Assembly (NCBI GenBank): GCA_002354055.1
Contig: DEKW01000020.1
Coordinates: 1 to 64,000 of the forward strand
Direction of reading: 5' to 3'
Source: Bacteroidales bacterium UBA2712
GTDB lineage: Bacteria > Bacteroidota > Bacteroidia > Bacteroidales > Paludibacteraceae
Length of the DNA stretch: 64,000 bases
The notes under the pieces are model-generated. The model was not told the origin of the DNA. It saw only the letters and a list, made by a program, of their open reading frames with translations, and searched no databases. The position numbers and the translations under genes are program-made. Every line of letters starts with the position of its first letter. Within the stretch, counting starts at the first letter, position 1. Below are positions 9,332 through 16,938 of the stretch, piece by piece.

Positions 9332-9365
9332 GATTGATAGTTATTTTTGCGCATAACTATCAATC
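9332..9365 (-). promoter_or_regulatory. Perfect 13-bp inverted repeat touching the start codon
   Basis: GATTGATAGTTAT (9332-9344) and its exact complement (9353-9365) flank an eight-base loop and end one base before the minus-strand ATG at 9331. In RNA this would fold into a hairpin blocking ribosome access. In DNA it could be an operator for a dimeric regulator. On the plus strand, TATTTTTG (9342-9349) inside it also matches a -7 box. Confidence 0.7.
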
Positions 9366-9376
9366 CGCAAACACAT

Positions 9377-9454
9377 AAAAAAGCATGAACTTCTTATGCG
9401 TTTACCAAGGCAGCGTAGGAATAGAAGCCTATATCATCAATAAGAAGTCCATGC
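9377..9454 (-). promoter_or_regulatory. Terminator-like attenuator stem in the leader of the LTA-synthase-like gene
   Basis: On the minus strand the arm 9454-9440 (GCATGGACTTCTTAT) pairs over 15 positions with 9397-9383; the single non-Watson-Crick position is a G-U pair in minus-strand RNA but an A-C mismatch in plus-strand RNA. Six U residues (9382-9377) follow. A long stem plus a U run is terminator-like. It would stop transcription entering the gene from nadC unless the competing structure at 9398-9566 forms. Confidence 0.55.
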
Positions 9455-9566
9455 TAAAAATGCATGGCATTACCTTATACGATGATATGAGCATCCCTAT
9501 TCCGGAACACTCTAATTATTTCTTCGTTTTATATCCGTAAAAGTTTCCTACGCTTTCGGTAAACGC
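9398..9566. ncRNA. Nested long-range inverted repeats: candidate structured RNA
   Basis: Four nested pairings form one long imperfect hairpin: 9398-9406 with 9558-9566 (9 bp), 9412-9421 with 9545-9554 (10 bp), 9418-9424 with 9497-9503 (7 bp) and 9431-9438 with 9481-9488 (8 bp). At the tip is a small hairpin, 9449-9454 with 9462-9467. On the minus strand this lies in the 5' leader of the LTA-synthase-like gene and competes with the attenuator stem, or forms a pseudoknot with it. On the plus strand a -7 box (9342-9349) and a terminator-like stem (9604-9621, followed by TTGTTTTT) could frame an independent RNA of about 270 bases. A 51-codon plus-strand ORF (9385-9540) overlaps it; it resembles nothing I recognise. 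Confidence 0.5.
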
Positions 9567-9603
9567 GAAATAATAGTAATGCTTTGTTTTTATTTATTTA
9601 ATT

Positions 9604-9629
9604 AGCGCAACGCTTTGCGCTTGTTTTTA
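9604..9629 (+). terminator. Small stem with T run
   Basis: AGCGCAA (9604-9610) pairs with TTGCGCT (9615-9621), followed on the plus strand by TGTTTTTA. It would end a plus-strand transcript through the structured region; on the minus strand it has no U run. A second small stem, GTGCT-CGTA-AGCAC (9655-9668), lies nearer the nadC stop. Confidence 0.4.
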
Positions 9630-9694
9630 TGTCTTGTTTTATCCTTTTTTCAAAGTGCTCGTAAGCACCGCTCGGAGAGGGACGATTTTTGTCT

Positions 9695-10585
9695 TTACTT
9701 CACTGCCTTGAACGACATGTCAAGGCTCTTGTAGCTGTGCGTCAGCGCACCTACAGAAACAAAGTCCACACCCTGCTCCGCGTACGAGCGGATGGTGTCA
9801 ATCGTAATGCCGCCGGAAGACTCAATCTCCATATGACGACCAGCCTTCTTCTGCCATTCGCGTATCAAAAGAACTGCCTCTTTCGTCTTCTCCGGTGTGA
9901 AGTTATCGAGCATGATACGGTCAGGGATACCGGTCGCAAGTGCCTCATTGATCTCGTCGAAATTACGTACCTCAATCTCTATCTTCATATTCAGGAAACG
10001 CTCTTTCTGTCCCTCTTCTGCTTTCCTTTTTAAATAATCGCGTGCACGCGTGAGGGCGTTAGTGATGCCGCCGGCGAAATCCACGTGATTGTCCTTGAGG
10101 AGGATCATGTCGAAGAGCCCGATGCGATGGTTCATACCGCCGCCAAGCGCAACCGCCTCTTTCTCCAAGTACCGCAAGCCCGGCGTGGTCTTACGGGTGT
10201 CGAGCACGTGGCAACCGGTGTCCTCGATGAGGGATTGATACTTATGCGCGGTCGTCGCTACGCCGGACATGCGCTGCATGATATTGAGCATCGTGCGCTC
10301 GATCTGCAGAAGCGACAGCTCCTTGCCGTACACCTTGAACGCTATGTCGCCCGGCTTCACATGATCGCCGTCGTGGAGGAACTGCTCAAAGCGGCACTCG
10401 GGGTCAAAATAATCAATGATCTCTTTCGCCACCTCAACACCCGCGAGCACGCCGGTATCCTTAATAATGAGTTGCTGGCAGCCCATTTGGGTCGGAGGGA
10501 TACAACTGAGAGAAGTATGATCACCATCGCGGATATCTTCCTCAAACCAGATAGCAATCAGTTTACGAAGTTCTTGCTTTTCCAT
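9695..10585 (-). CDS. nadC: Nicotinate-nucleotide pyrophosphorylase (carboxylating), quinolinate phosphoribosyltransferase
   Basis: 296 residues, the full usual length. The enzyme converts quinolinate and PRPP to nicotinate mononucleotide, CO2 and PPi in de novo NAD synthesis in the cytoplasm. Family motifs are IWFEEDIRDGDHTS at the N-terminus, the PRPP/substrate motif DTRKTTPGLRYLEKEAV, GGGMNHRIGLFDMILLKDNH, and ESSGGIT..YAEQGVDFVSVGALTHS at the C-terminus. No nadA or nadB is beside it. It is transcribed divergently from the beta-barrel gene at 10658 through a compact shared promoter region. Confidence 0.96.
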   Translation of the reverse strand: MEKQELRKLIAIWFEEDIRDGDHTSLSCIPPTQMGCQQLIIKDTGVLAGVEVAKEIIDYFDPECRFEQFLHDGDHVKPGDIAFKVYGKELSLLQIERTMLNIMQRMSGVATTAHKYQSLIEDTGCHVLDTRKTTPGLRYLEKEAVALGGGMNHRIGLFDMILLKDNHVDFAGGITNALTRARDYLKRKAEEGQKERFLNMKIEIEVRNFDEINEALATGIPDRIMLDNFTPEKTKEAVLLIREWQKKAGRHMEIESSGGITIDTIRSYAEQGVDFVSVGALTHSYKSLDMSFKAVK

Positions 10586-10605
10586 AATTTTTACGATTTA
10601 TGGTG

Positions 10606-10653
10606 CAAAATTACTATTTTTTTTGCACATATGCAAATTTTTCAGTAATTTTG
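10606..10653. promoter_or_regulatory. Back-to-back divergent promoters sharing one palindrome
   Basis: The palindrome-like TTTGCACATATGCAAA (10622-10637) supplies a -33 box to each strand. On the plus strand, TTTG (10622-10625) is 20 bases before the -7 box TAATTTTG (10646-10653). On the minus strand, CAAA (10634-10637, read TTTG) is 20 bases before TAATTTTG (10613-10606). Both spacings are exactly 20 bases. The plus-strand start codon GTG (10658) lies only four bases after the -7 box, so that mRNA is probably leaderless. Confidence 0.8.
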
Positions 10654-10657
10654 CAGC

Positions 10658-11314
10658 GTGAAAATAAAAATAACTCTTCTTTTATCCCTTCTCTGCCTAT
10701 CGATGACGCTGTTGGCAGAGACCAAATGGGACCATATCAACCGCCGGAACGAGTTGCGTATCGGTTGGGGCGATCAGTTGTTTGAGAGTCTCGTTTGGCA
10801 TAATCCTACGTCTGTCACGACCACCATGCCGGCAGAAGCGACGTACCAGTACAAGGAGCGTTACCGCCACCATCAGCACCTCTGGATGGAGTACCAATAC
10901 CGGTTCAAACACTGGTTCTCGCTTGGTGCGATGGTCGATATGAGCGAAGTGGGATGGGATGTCGTCACTCGCAACGGGCAAGGGGCAGAGTTGGCAAGAG
11001 ACAAGAAGAATTATTTCTACAACCTCGTCATTATGCCGACGATCCGCTTTACGTATTTCCACCACCCGAACGTCAATATCTACTCGGGGCTGGGCATCGG
11101 AATGGATATCAATGGTGGTACGGAGGTCGATGGCAAAGGTCGTCATACTGCCCTCGGCGCAGCGGTCAATTTCACCCTCGTGGGCGTCTCCGCCAACTAC
11201 GACCGCTGGTTCTGTGCCTTTGACCTCGGCGGCTTGTACGCACTCAAGAACGCTAACGCCATCTATATGGCTTCTTCACGAATCATGAACGTAAGTATAG
11301 GAGCGAGATTCTAA
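10658..11314 (+). CDS. Outer-membrane beta-barrel protein
   Basis: 218 residues, GTG start. A clear signal peptide (KIKITLLLSLLCLSMTLLAE) is followed by alternating aromatic/polar strands (WMEYQYRFKHWFSLGAMVD, NLVIMPTIRFTYFHH, NIYSGLGIGMDINGG) and a C-terminal strand ending in ARF, the pattern of small outer-membrane barrels. Substrate and role cannot be read from the sequence. The start fits because the promoter -7 box ends four bases upstream and the signal peptide begins at the GTG; no ATG alternative keeps the signal. The stop TAA shares its last base with the ATG of the next gene, so the two are translationally coupled. Confidence 0.8.
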   Translation: MKIKITLLLSLLCLSMTLLAETKWDHINRRNELRIGWGDQLFESLVWHNPTSVTTTMPAEATYQYKERYRHHQHLWMEYQYRFKHWFSLGAMVDMSEVGWDVVTRNGQGAELARDKKNYFYNLVIMPTIRFTYFHHPNVNIYSGLGIGMDINGGTEVDGKGRHTALGAAVNFTLVGVSANYDRWFCAFDLGGLYALKNANAIYMASSRIMNVSIGARF

Positions 11315-12645
11315 TGAAAAAATTCCAATATATATTATTACTACTCCTCGTCACAGCGATGAGCGCTTGTCAGTTCCGTGACGACGAGTATGTGGATTTC
11401 GCGAATATCGAAGCCGCGAAGGGTCTTAAGTTCCGCGTCATCGGTCAGCACGAGACGGATCTCTCGGAAGGTCTGCCGTACAACTGCTACCTGCCCGATG
11501 GTACCCCCGCGAATGAGTATAATGGTGAGAATGGTGAGAATGGTGAAAGAGCCATCCGCCGTACGACAGGTACGACCGGCGCGGCTATCTTGCAGGAACT
11601 GCTGAAATGGGGCAACCAGAACAAGATCATCGAGATCGTCGGCACCTACCCAAGCATCGACATCGAGGGCAACCCAATCACCCTTTCGGGCAAAGTAATG
11701 CTTCCCAAGAACGGAATCCCCAAACGCATGATCCTCGTAAGCCACTATACCGTTTGCTCCAACGCCGAGGCACCCAGTAATTGCTTCTCGTTGGAGGGCG
11801 TGTTGGTCAACTCCGGGTACGGGCTGATCATCCCCGATTACATCGGCTACGGCGTGACCGCACAGGAGGTACATCCGTACCTTGTAATGGACGTAACGGC
11901 GCACAACGTAGTGGATATGTATCTGGCTGTCAAGCCGTGGCTGGAGGCAGTCGGCAGGAGCGCGGACGACCCCAGTCTGGATCTCATGGGCTACAGTCAG
12001 GGCGGCGCTACCACCATGGCGGTTCAGTACCTGATAGAAACCGAATACAGCAACGCGAACAGCATTGATCATATCATGCTCCACCGCGTGTTTGCCGGCG
12101 GCGGTCCATATGACGTAAAGGCGACCTACGAGCGGTTCGTCACTACCGACACTGCCGGCTATCCGGTCGCCGTGCCGTTGGTTCTGCAGGGCATGATCAA
12201 GGGCAACAAACTGAACATGGAACTATCGGATATGATGAAACCTTTCCTTTGCGAGCATATGGACGAATGGATCAACAGCAAGCGTTTCACCTCCGCGCAG
12301 ATCAACCAACTGATCGGGACCAAAGTGACCCACGAGCTGCTGACCGACGAGGCGATGGAGCAGAAGTCGGAAAAAGTGGCGGAGCTGTACAAAGCCATGA
12401 CCCTGAACTCCATTACCGCCTACGACTGGGATCCCCAAGCATCGGTCTATATGATGCACTCCATAGACGACGAGACGGTGCCGTACACCAACGCTACACA
12501 TGCCCGGTCGCATTGGAAGGATGCCAACATCACCTATAATTTCGGGCACTACGGCGGTCATGTGATGACGTGTCTCAGGTTTATCTATACCGTACAAGAA
12601 CTGTTAGCCAAAGAAGAGGAAGAAAGGAAGAAATATGAGAACTAA
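11314..12645 (+). CDS. Secreted lipoprotein, lipase-like alpha/beta hydrolase
   Basis: 443 residues. The lipoprotein signal peptide ends in the lipobox TAMSAC. The hydrolase nucleophile elbow is GYSQG within LDLMGYSQGGATTMA. An Asp is in MHSIDDETVPY and a His in FGHYGGHV, completing a plausible Ser-Asp-His triad. The order and spacing resemble the secretory lipase family, acting on ester substrates at the cell envelope. The loop NGENGENGE is encoded by three tandem 9-base copies of aatggtgag (11521-11547), which can change copy number without breaking the frame. The gene overlaps its upstream neighbour by one base and the next by 11 bases, so this is a tight operon. Confidence 0.82.
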   Translation: MKKFQYILLLLLVTAMSACQFRDDEYVDFANIEAAKGLKFRVIGQHETDLSEGLPYNCYLPDGTPANEYNGENGENGERAIRRTTGTTGAAILQELLKWGNQNKIIEIVGTYPSIDIEGNPITLSGKVMLPKNGIPKRMILVSHYTVCSNAEAPSNCFSLEGVLVNSGYGLIIPDYIGYGVTAQEVHPYLVMDVTAHNVVDMYLAVKPWLEAVGRSADDPSLDLMGYSQGGATTMAVQYLIETEYSNANSIDHIMLHRVFAGGGPYDVKATYERFVTTDTAGYPVAVPLVLQGMIKGNKLNMELSDMMKPFLCEHMDEWINSKRFTSAQINQLIGTKVTHELLTDEAMEQKSEKVAELYKAMTLNSITAYDWDPQASVYMMHSIDDETVPYTNATHARSHWKDANITYNFGHYGGHVMTCLRFIYTVQELLAKEEEERKKYEN

Positions 12646-13606
12646 AGACCGCTTCGCTCAAAGAGTAAAGACCGCTATGCTCAAAGACAAAAGACTTATA
12701 TGGAATCGACTAATCATTTTAGTCCTTATTCCTTATTCCTTGTTCCTTACTCCCTCGTGCAATACGGAGGCGAACTACGAGACGAAGGATGTGGAAGTAC
12801 ACATGAATATCATGAATGTGTCCTCGGGCTTCATTGAGTGTGAGTACTCAACCAACAAGGATGCTTATTACCTCATTGCTATCTGCGAGCCGTGGGAGGA
12901 CTATAACCCAATAACCAACTCCAAGCAATTCATGCAACTGGCGCTGGACAGCGCATACGCCGAGTACCTCGTCTGGCGTAACGGCCTACTTCGTAACAAA
13001 GAGTTCAACGTAGCGCCCTTTGCCAGCCACTCGCTCCAATATGGCCAGACAACCCATTTCTTTACGGGGCTGACACCCTACTCTGACTACTGGGTATTTG
13101 CTTTCCCCGTTGACCCGGAAACAATGCGACCTGTCGGCAAATTGGTTCTGGAGAATATCAAGACTTCCATAGCATCCACCGTAGAGGTTCGTTTTGAATA
13201 CCGTGTGAGGGGCATGTGGGACTATATCTACCCTGTGGACACGCTCGGTCATATCAACTCACGCTATCCCTTCATCACTCTCACCAAAGACAGTCTCGAA
13301 CTCACCTCGGAAATTGCGGAATGGGGAACTCCGCTTCCCTTCTTCTACAACTGGGAAGAGGATATGTTCGAATATCCCCAAATGGCCGATGTCTTTTACG
13401 GCGTGAAAGCAACCGAGAATGACGGCATCCATTCTACCTGCGAGTTTGAGGAAGGGCACACCTATTATACCGGCATCACCGGCTTTGACGGGTTGTTCAA
13501 ACACATGGCGATCTACAAGTTCACGTGGCACAAAGACTGCGTGTACTATTTCCAAGACACCGACTCCACCAACTTATATAAAAAAGACCAAGATAAACTA
13601 TTATAA
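12635..13606 (+). CDS. Lipoprotein of unknown function
   Basis: Up to 323 residues. A hydrophobic segment (LIILVLIPYSLFLTPSC) ends in a lipobox, so it is exported and lipid-anchored. The mature part has beta-rich, fibronectin-like stretches (MNVSSGFIECEYSTNKDAYYLI, FFTGLTPYSDYWVFAFPVD) but no family I recognise. The N-terminus is odd: 12643-12665 and 12666-12688 are a tandem 23-base duplication (taaagaccgctt.. and taaagaccgcta..). The first copy contains the stop of the lipase gene, and the changed bases of the second copy create ATG at 12677. That second ATG gives a better-proportioned lipoprotein signal and may be the true start. It is the third gene of the operon that begins at 10658. Confidence 0.7.
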   Translation: MRTKDRFAQRVKTAMLKDKRLIWNRLIILVLIPYSLFLTPSCNTEANYETKDVEVHMNIMNVSSGFIECEYSTNKDAYYLIAICEPWEDYNPITNSKQFMQLALDSAYAEYLVWRNGLLRNKEFNVAPFASHSLQYGQTTHFFTGLTPYSDYWVFAFPVDPETMRPVGKLVLENIKTSIASTVEVRFEYRVRGMWDYIYPVDTLGHINSRYPFITLTKDSLELTSEIAEWGTPLPFFYNWEEDMFEYPQMADVFYGVKATENDGIHSTCEFEEGHTYYTGITGFDGLFKHMAIYKFTWHKDCVYYFQDTDSTNLYKKDQDKLL

Positions 13607-13614
13607 CCGGTGTC

Positions 13615-14082
13615 ATGAAAATCTCCCTTCTTGTAATCGGCAAAACGACGGACGGGCGGCTGGTGTCCCTCATCGACGACTACCGGCAACGGCTCAGCCA
13701 TTATGTGCCGTTTGAGTTGGTTATCCTACCAGACATCAAGAATGCCAAATCGCTGACGCAGGACCAACTGAAGGCGGCAGAAGGTGAGGCGATCCTTGCC
13801 AAGGTCGGCACGACGGAGGTCGTCCTCCTGGATGAGCATGGAGCAGAATACAGGTCGGTGGACTTCGCCTCTTGGCTGCAAAAGAAGATGGGTTCGGGTC
13901 GTGACCTGACACTCGTCATCGGCGGTGCGTACGGTTTCAGTCCGGCTGTCTATGAGCGGGCAAACGGCAAACTGTCCCTCTCGCAGATGACTTTCTCCCA
14001 CCAGATGATACGATTAATGGCCATCGAGCAGATCTACCGCGCGATGACCATTCTTCGTAACGAGCCTTATCACCATGAATAA
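13615..14082 (+). CDS. rlmH: 23S rRNA (pseudouridine1915-N3)-methyltransferase
   Basis: 155 residues, the usual length of this SPOUT-class enzyme. It methylates pseudouridine 1915 in helix 69 of 23S rRNA using SAM. Signature stretches are MKISLLVIGKT at the start, LTLVIGGAYGFSPAVY (SAM-binding knot) and the C-terminal MTFSHQMIRLMAIEQIYRA followed by EPYHHE. It begins eight bases after the previous lipoprotein gene, so it may be read from the same transcript. It converges with the M23 peptidase gene; the 36-base gap has only a small GCTC-GTAA-GAGC stem (14101-14112). Confidence 0.96.
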   Translation: MKISLLVIGKTTDGRLVSLIDDYRQRLSHYVPFELVILPDIKNAKSLTQDQLKAAEGEAILAKVGTTEVVLLDEHGAEYRSVDFASWLQKKMGSGRDLTLVIGGAYGFSPAVYERANGKLSLSQMTFSHQMIRLMAIEQIYRAMTILRNEPYHHE

Positions 14083-14118
14083 ACGGCGTAGCCTATAAAC
14101 GCTCGTAAGAGCAATAAA

Positions 14119-15138
14119 CTATCTTACACGTATTTTTTGTCCTATCTGGAGGACTTTCGTCTCTTTGATCTTATTGAGCTGACAGAGCTTCTTGACGGTC
14201 GTACCGTACTTGCGGGCGATGCCGGAGAGCGTATCGCCGGAGCGCACCTTATGGTACTTCATCGCGGCTTGCTCGGCACGTGCCTGCTTCATCGCTTTGA
14301 TGCCGATGACGTACTCCTCTTTGTTACGCAACTCTCCCGTCGCAAAATCTATGAAGTTTGCGGGGTTCATCGCTTCGCCGAGGTAACGGATCTCGAAATG
14401 CAGATGGCTGCCGGTGGAGCGTCCTGTGTTACCGCCCAGACCGACGACGTCGCCTGCTTTGACACGTTCGTACTCGTCAGAGATAGGCCGGCTGAGGTGA
14501 CCGTAGATGGTCTCCAGCCCGTTGTCATGACGGATGACGACGTAGTATCCGTAGCCGCGCGGGTCCCATCCTACGATACGTACCTGGCCGTCCCAAGCAG
14601 CGCGGATAGAATCGCCTACCTGTACCTTGATATCCGTACCCTTGTGCATCCGGTACCGGCGCCAGCCGTACGGACTCGTCACGTAGCCCGGAGCCGGCAG
14701 ACGGAAACCTGCCATGGGGATATGTACGTCCTCGCGGAGGCTGTCGAAGAGATTACCGTAGGGGTTGACTTTCTCGTCCGTCCATATATGCCGATAGACA
14801 CTGTCCGCAGGATGGTGTGTGAAGAGCGTGCTATCGCCCAGCATGAACTGCGGCGCGAGTTTATACACCACGTCGCCGTCCTTCGTGCGAACGATGATCT
14901 TATTGGGCAGCAGTTCCATGTCGCAGCCTAAGATCAGTGTGTCGTGGGCAAAAAGCCCTGCCAGACACTCCGGCAACTGGGACGAACGGGCATCCAGATC
15001 GTCCAATTCCTCTAACTCATCGCCCTCGCTATCTGCAGCGAGCGTATCGATAGGTAACTCCTCAACCGCTATATTCTGCGCATTTAATGGAAGCAGAAAC
15101 AGCAGAAGCAGAAGCCACAAAGATGCAAGATAACGCAT
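14119..15138 (-). CDS. M23 family metallopeptidase with C-terminal LysM domain
   Basis: 339 residues from the ATG at 15138, which begins a classic signal peptide (MRYLASLWLLLLLFLLPLNA). The LytM/M23 domain shows HKGTDIKVQVGDSI, YGHLSRPI and the HxH motif HLHFEIRY, so Zn2+ ligands are complete. A LysM peptidoglycan-binding module ends the protein (HKVRSGDTLSGIARKYGTT). It is an envelope murein endopeptidase or an EnvC/NlpD-like amidase activator. A longer frame (to 15303) exists but would bury the signal peptide. The start overlaps the 3' end of the EF-hand gene by 55 bases, in another frame. Confidence 0.9.
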   Translation of the reverse strand: MRYLASLWLLLLLFLLPLNAQNIAVEELPIDTLAADSEGDELEELDDLDARSSQLPECLAGLFAHDTLILGCDMELLPNKIIVRTKDGDVVYKLAPQFMLGDSTLFTHHPADSVYRHIWTDEKVNPYGNLFDSLREDVHIPMAGFRLPAPGYVTSPYGWRRYRMHKGTDIKVQVGDSIRAAWDGQVRIVGWDPRGYGYYVVIRHDNGLETIYGHLSRPISDEYERVKAGDVVGLGGNTGRSTGSHLHFEIRYLGEAMNPANFIDFATGELRNKEEYVIGIKAMKQARAEQAAMKYHKVRSGDTLSGIARKYGTTVKKLCQLNKIKETKVLQIGQKIRVR

Positions 15139-16727
15139 AAACAAACTAATACCAATAATGTTATACCTATACCGATGCACCATCTCTTGGCGGTGCTCAT
15201 TTCGCCTTTCATCTTCGGCGCTTTGATGAACGGGAACGCTACTTGCTCCGTGAGGGTCTTGCCGAAGGGTACGGAGATGATGGCGTCCGCGTTGATAGCC
15301 CATCCGTTGGCGTTGAGCACCGGAGCGAGGTTACGACGGCGCAGCTTGAGCCATGCCATCACCATGCTCGGACCGCTGATGACGAGCAGGATACAGATGA
15401 AGATGACCAGGTACTGCCACCATGCGAAGCCGCTCATGCCCTTCGCTACAGCAGCCAAGGCCGTACCGATCATGCCTAAAGCCATACCGATGGCAGCAAA
15501 GATGCCGGCGAACTTGGCTATGTCGAAAGCAGGTTTCGGAGCCTCACCCTCCTTGGCGGTAGCTGCGTCCGCTTTGGCGGTCATGTCGTCAAACGCCTTG
15601 GCGTCTTTCTCTGCCGCGGACTTGTTGATCTTCTCCTCAATCCATTTGGAGAACTTGCGGTACGGAGTCCAGAACGCCTGACGGATAGAGATCGGGTTAT
15701 CGATGATTTTCGTCACGGTAGCGTCGTAGTCCAGACCATCGTTGTCGTAGAAGACGCCGTTCTTACCGATACTCAGGTTCTTGATCTCGCCCTGGGTCAT
15801 CGCCGCTACGATGTTAGCGGTCTTACCGGTCTTCTTATTCTCGCAGTTGCAATACAGCAGATACATACCGCTCAAGGGCGCCTGTGCGTCGTGCTTGGCA
15901 GGATCGTTCACTCGGATACAGAGGTGGCACGCACGCTGGTCGATGATCAGCGTTCCTGCCTCGAACGACGCGATAGTCTTCTTATCGTAGTCGTAGAAAT
16001 CCTCGAAGGTCACGAAGTTACGCAGCAAGCGGTAGAAATCGCGGTGGAGGAGCAGGAGTTTGCGCAGCGGCATGAACTCCGCTTTGGCTGCAGCCAAAGC
16101 ATCGGCGTTCGCCGTCTCTGCAGCGGCTTTGGCAGCCTCCCACTCGGCTATCTGCGCACCCATCTCCTTGACTTTCTTCTCCGTCATGCCGGGTTTGGGT
16201 GTCTCTTCGGGGATAACCGCCAGACCGAGTTTCTGCAGTTTCTCCTGCTCGAAATAAGCAGCATATTCTGCTTGTTTCTCTTTGTAGGCTGCAATCACAT
16301 CCGCCTCTAGCGGGGCAGCAGGGATAGCCTGCTCCTCGATGGTCACCCCGTCGATAGCCGCCTGAACGGCAGCCAACGAGATTTTGCCTTCGGTAGCTAA
16401 TTTCTCAGCCACGGCTTTGATAGCCTCATCGGCGATATTATCGATAGCCAGCTCGTCTTTCTGCTCGAAGAGCGTCTTCGGGTCTTTGAGAGCCGCGCAG
16501 AGGTAGTCTGCCGTAGCGATCACCTCTTTCAGACGCAACTTACCGTCGCCATCGACGTCCATGAGACTCAACGAGTCGCTGCTGATCTCCAGACCATTAA
16601 CCGGGCAGGAAAGCACGGTCCACATCTTCTTGTCCAACTCACCGAGATGACGTATGTCCTCTGCCGACTGAATGCGTACGCGCGTCACGCCGCCCACGTT
16701 CGCAAAACTCCATTTGTATTTAGCCAT
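15084..16727 (-). CDS. EF-hand-containing membrane protein of unknown function
   Basis: 547 residues from ATG 16727 (MAKYKWSFANVGG). Near residue 55 there is a canonical EF-hand loop, DVDGDGKLRLKEV. A long helical, Ala/Glu-rich middle follows (KVKEMGAQIAEWEAAKAAAETANADALAAAKAEF). Two C-terminal hydrophobic segments flank an R/K-rich loop, and the protein ends in a Cys/Phe-rich tail (HLCGFCFCCFCFH). It suggests a Ca2+-responsive membrane protein; no specific family is recognised with certainty. The start was chosen because a strong promoter lies at 16768-16800, which excludes the upstream ATG at 16820. The last 55 bases also encode the signal peptide of the next gene. Confidence 0.75.
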   Translation of the reverse strand: MAKYKWSFANVGGVTRVRIQSAEDIRHLGELDKKMWTVLSCPVNGLEISSDSLSLMDVDGDGKLRLKEVIATADYLCAALKDPKTLFEQKDELAIDNIADEAIKAVAEKLATEGKISLAAVQAAIDGVTIEEQAIPAAPLEADVIAAYKEKQAEYAAYFEQEKLQKLGLAVIPEETPKPGMTEKKVKEMGAQIAEWEAAKAAAETANADALAAAKAEFMPLRKLLLLHRDFYRLLRNFVTFEDFYDYDKKTIASFEAGTLIIDQRACHLCIRVNDPAKHDAQAPLSGMYLLYCNCENKKTGKTANIVAAMTQGEIKNLSIGKNGVFYDNDGLDYDATVTKIIDNPISIRQAFWTPYRKFSKWIEEKINKSAAEKDAKAFDDMTAKADAATAKEGEAPKPAFDIAKFAGIFAAIGMALGMIGTALAAVAKGMSGFAWWQYLVIFICILLVISGPSMVMAWLKLRRRNLAPVLNANGWAINADAIISVPFGKTLTEQVAFPFIKAPKMKGEMSTAKRWCIGIGITLLVLVCLCVILHLCGFCFCCFCFH

Positions 16728-16767
16728 TTCTTTATGAAATTTAAGTGATACGTTCCAAAAACGGCTA

Positions 16768-16800
16768 CAAAGGTACAACAAAAATTGCACATACGCAAAT
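16768..16800 (-). promoter_or_regulatory. Promoter of the EF-hand gene
   Basis: Minus strand: TACCTTTG (16775-16768) with TTTG (16799-16796) 20 bases upstream. The -33 region reads TTTGCGTATGTGCAAT, nearly identical to the promoter at 43879-43910 for an unrelated gene and similar to those at 10622 and 53783. Confidence 0.8.
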
Positions 16801-16938
16801 AAAAATGTATTTTTCCGCAAAAAATAGAATTAATATTCTATTATCGGCTGTAGTCTTCCCTTTTACGATTCAAGTCCGTTCGCATCCCGTTCGCATTACG
16901 GACATCTACGTCCCGTCCTTTCTTCGTATGTCCATTCC

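Noticed and set aside
9385..9540. A 51-codon plus-strand ORF (MNFLCVYQGSVGIEAY...)
   Set aside because: It is almost entirely made of the inverted-repeat arms, resembles no family I know, and has only a weak promoter. It is kept as an alternative reading of the structured region rather than called as a gene.
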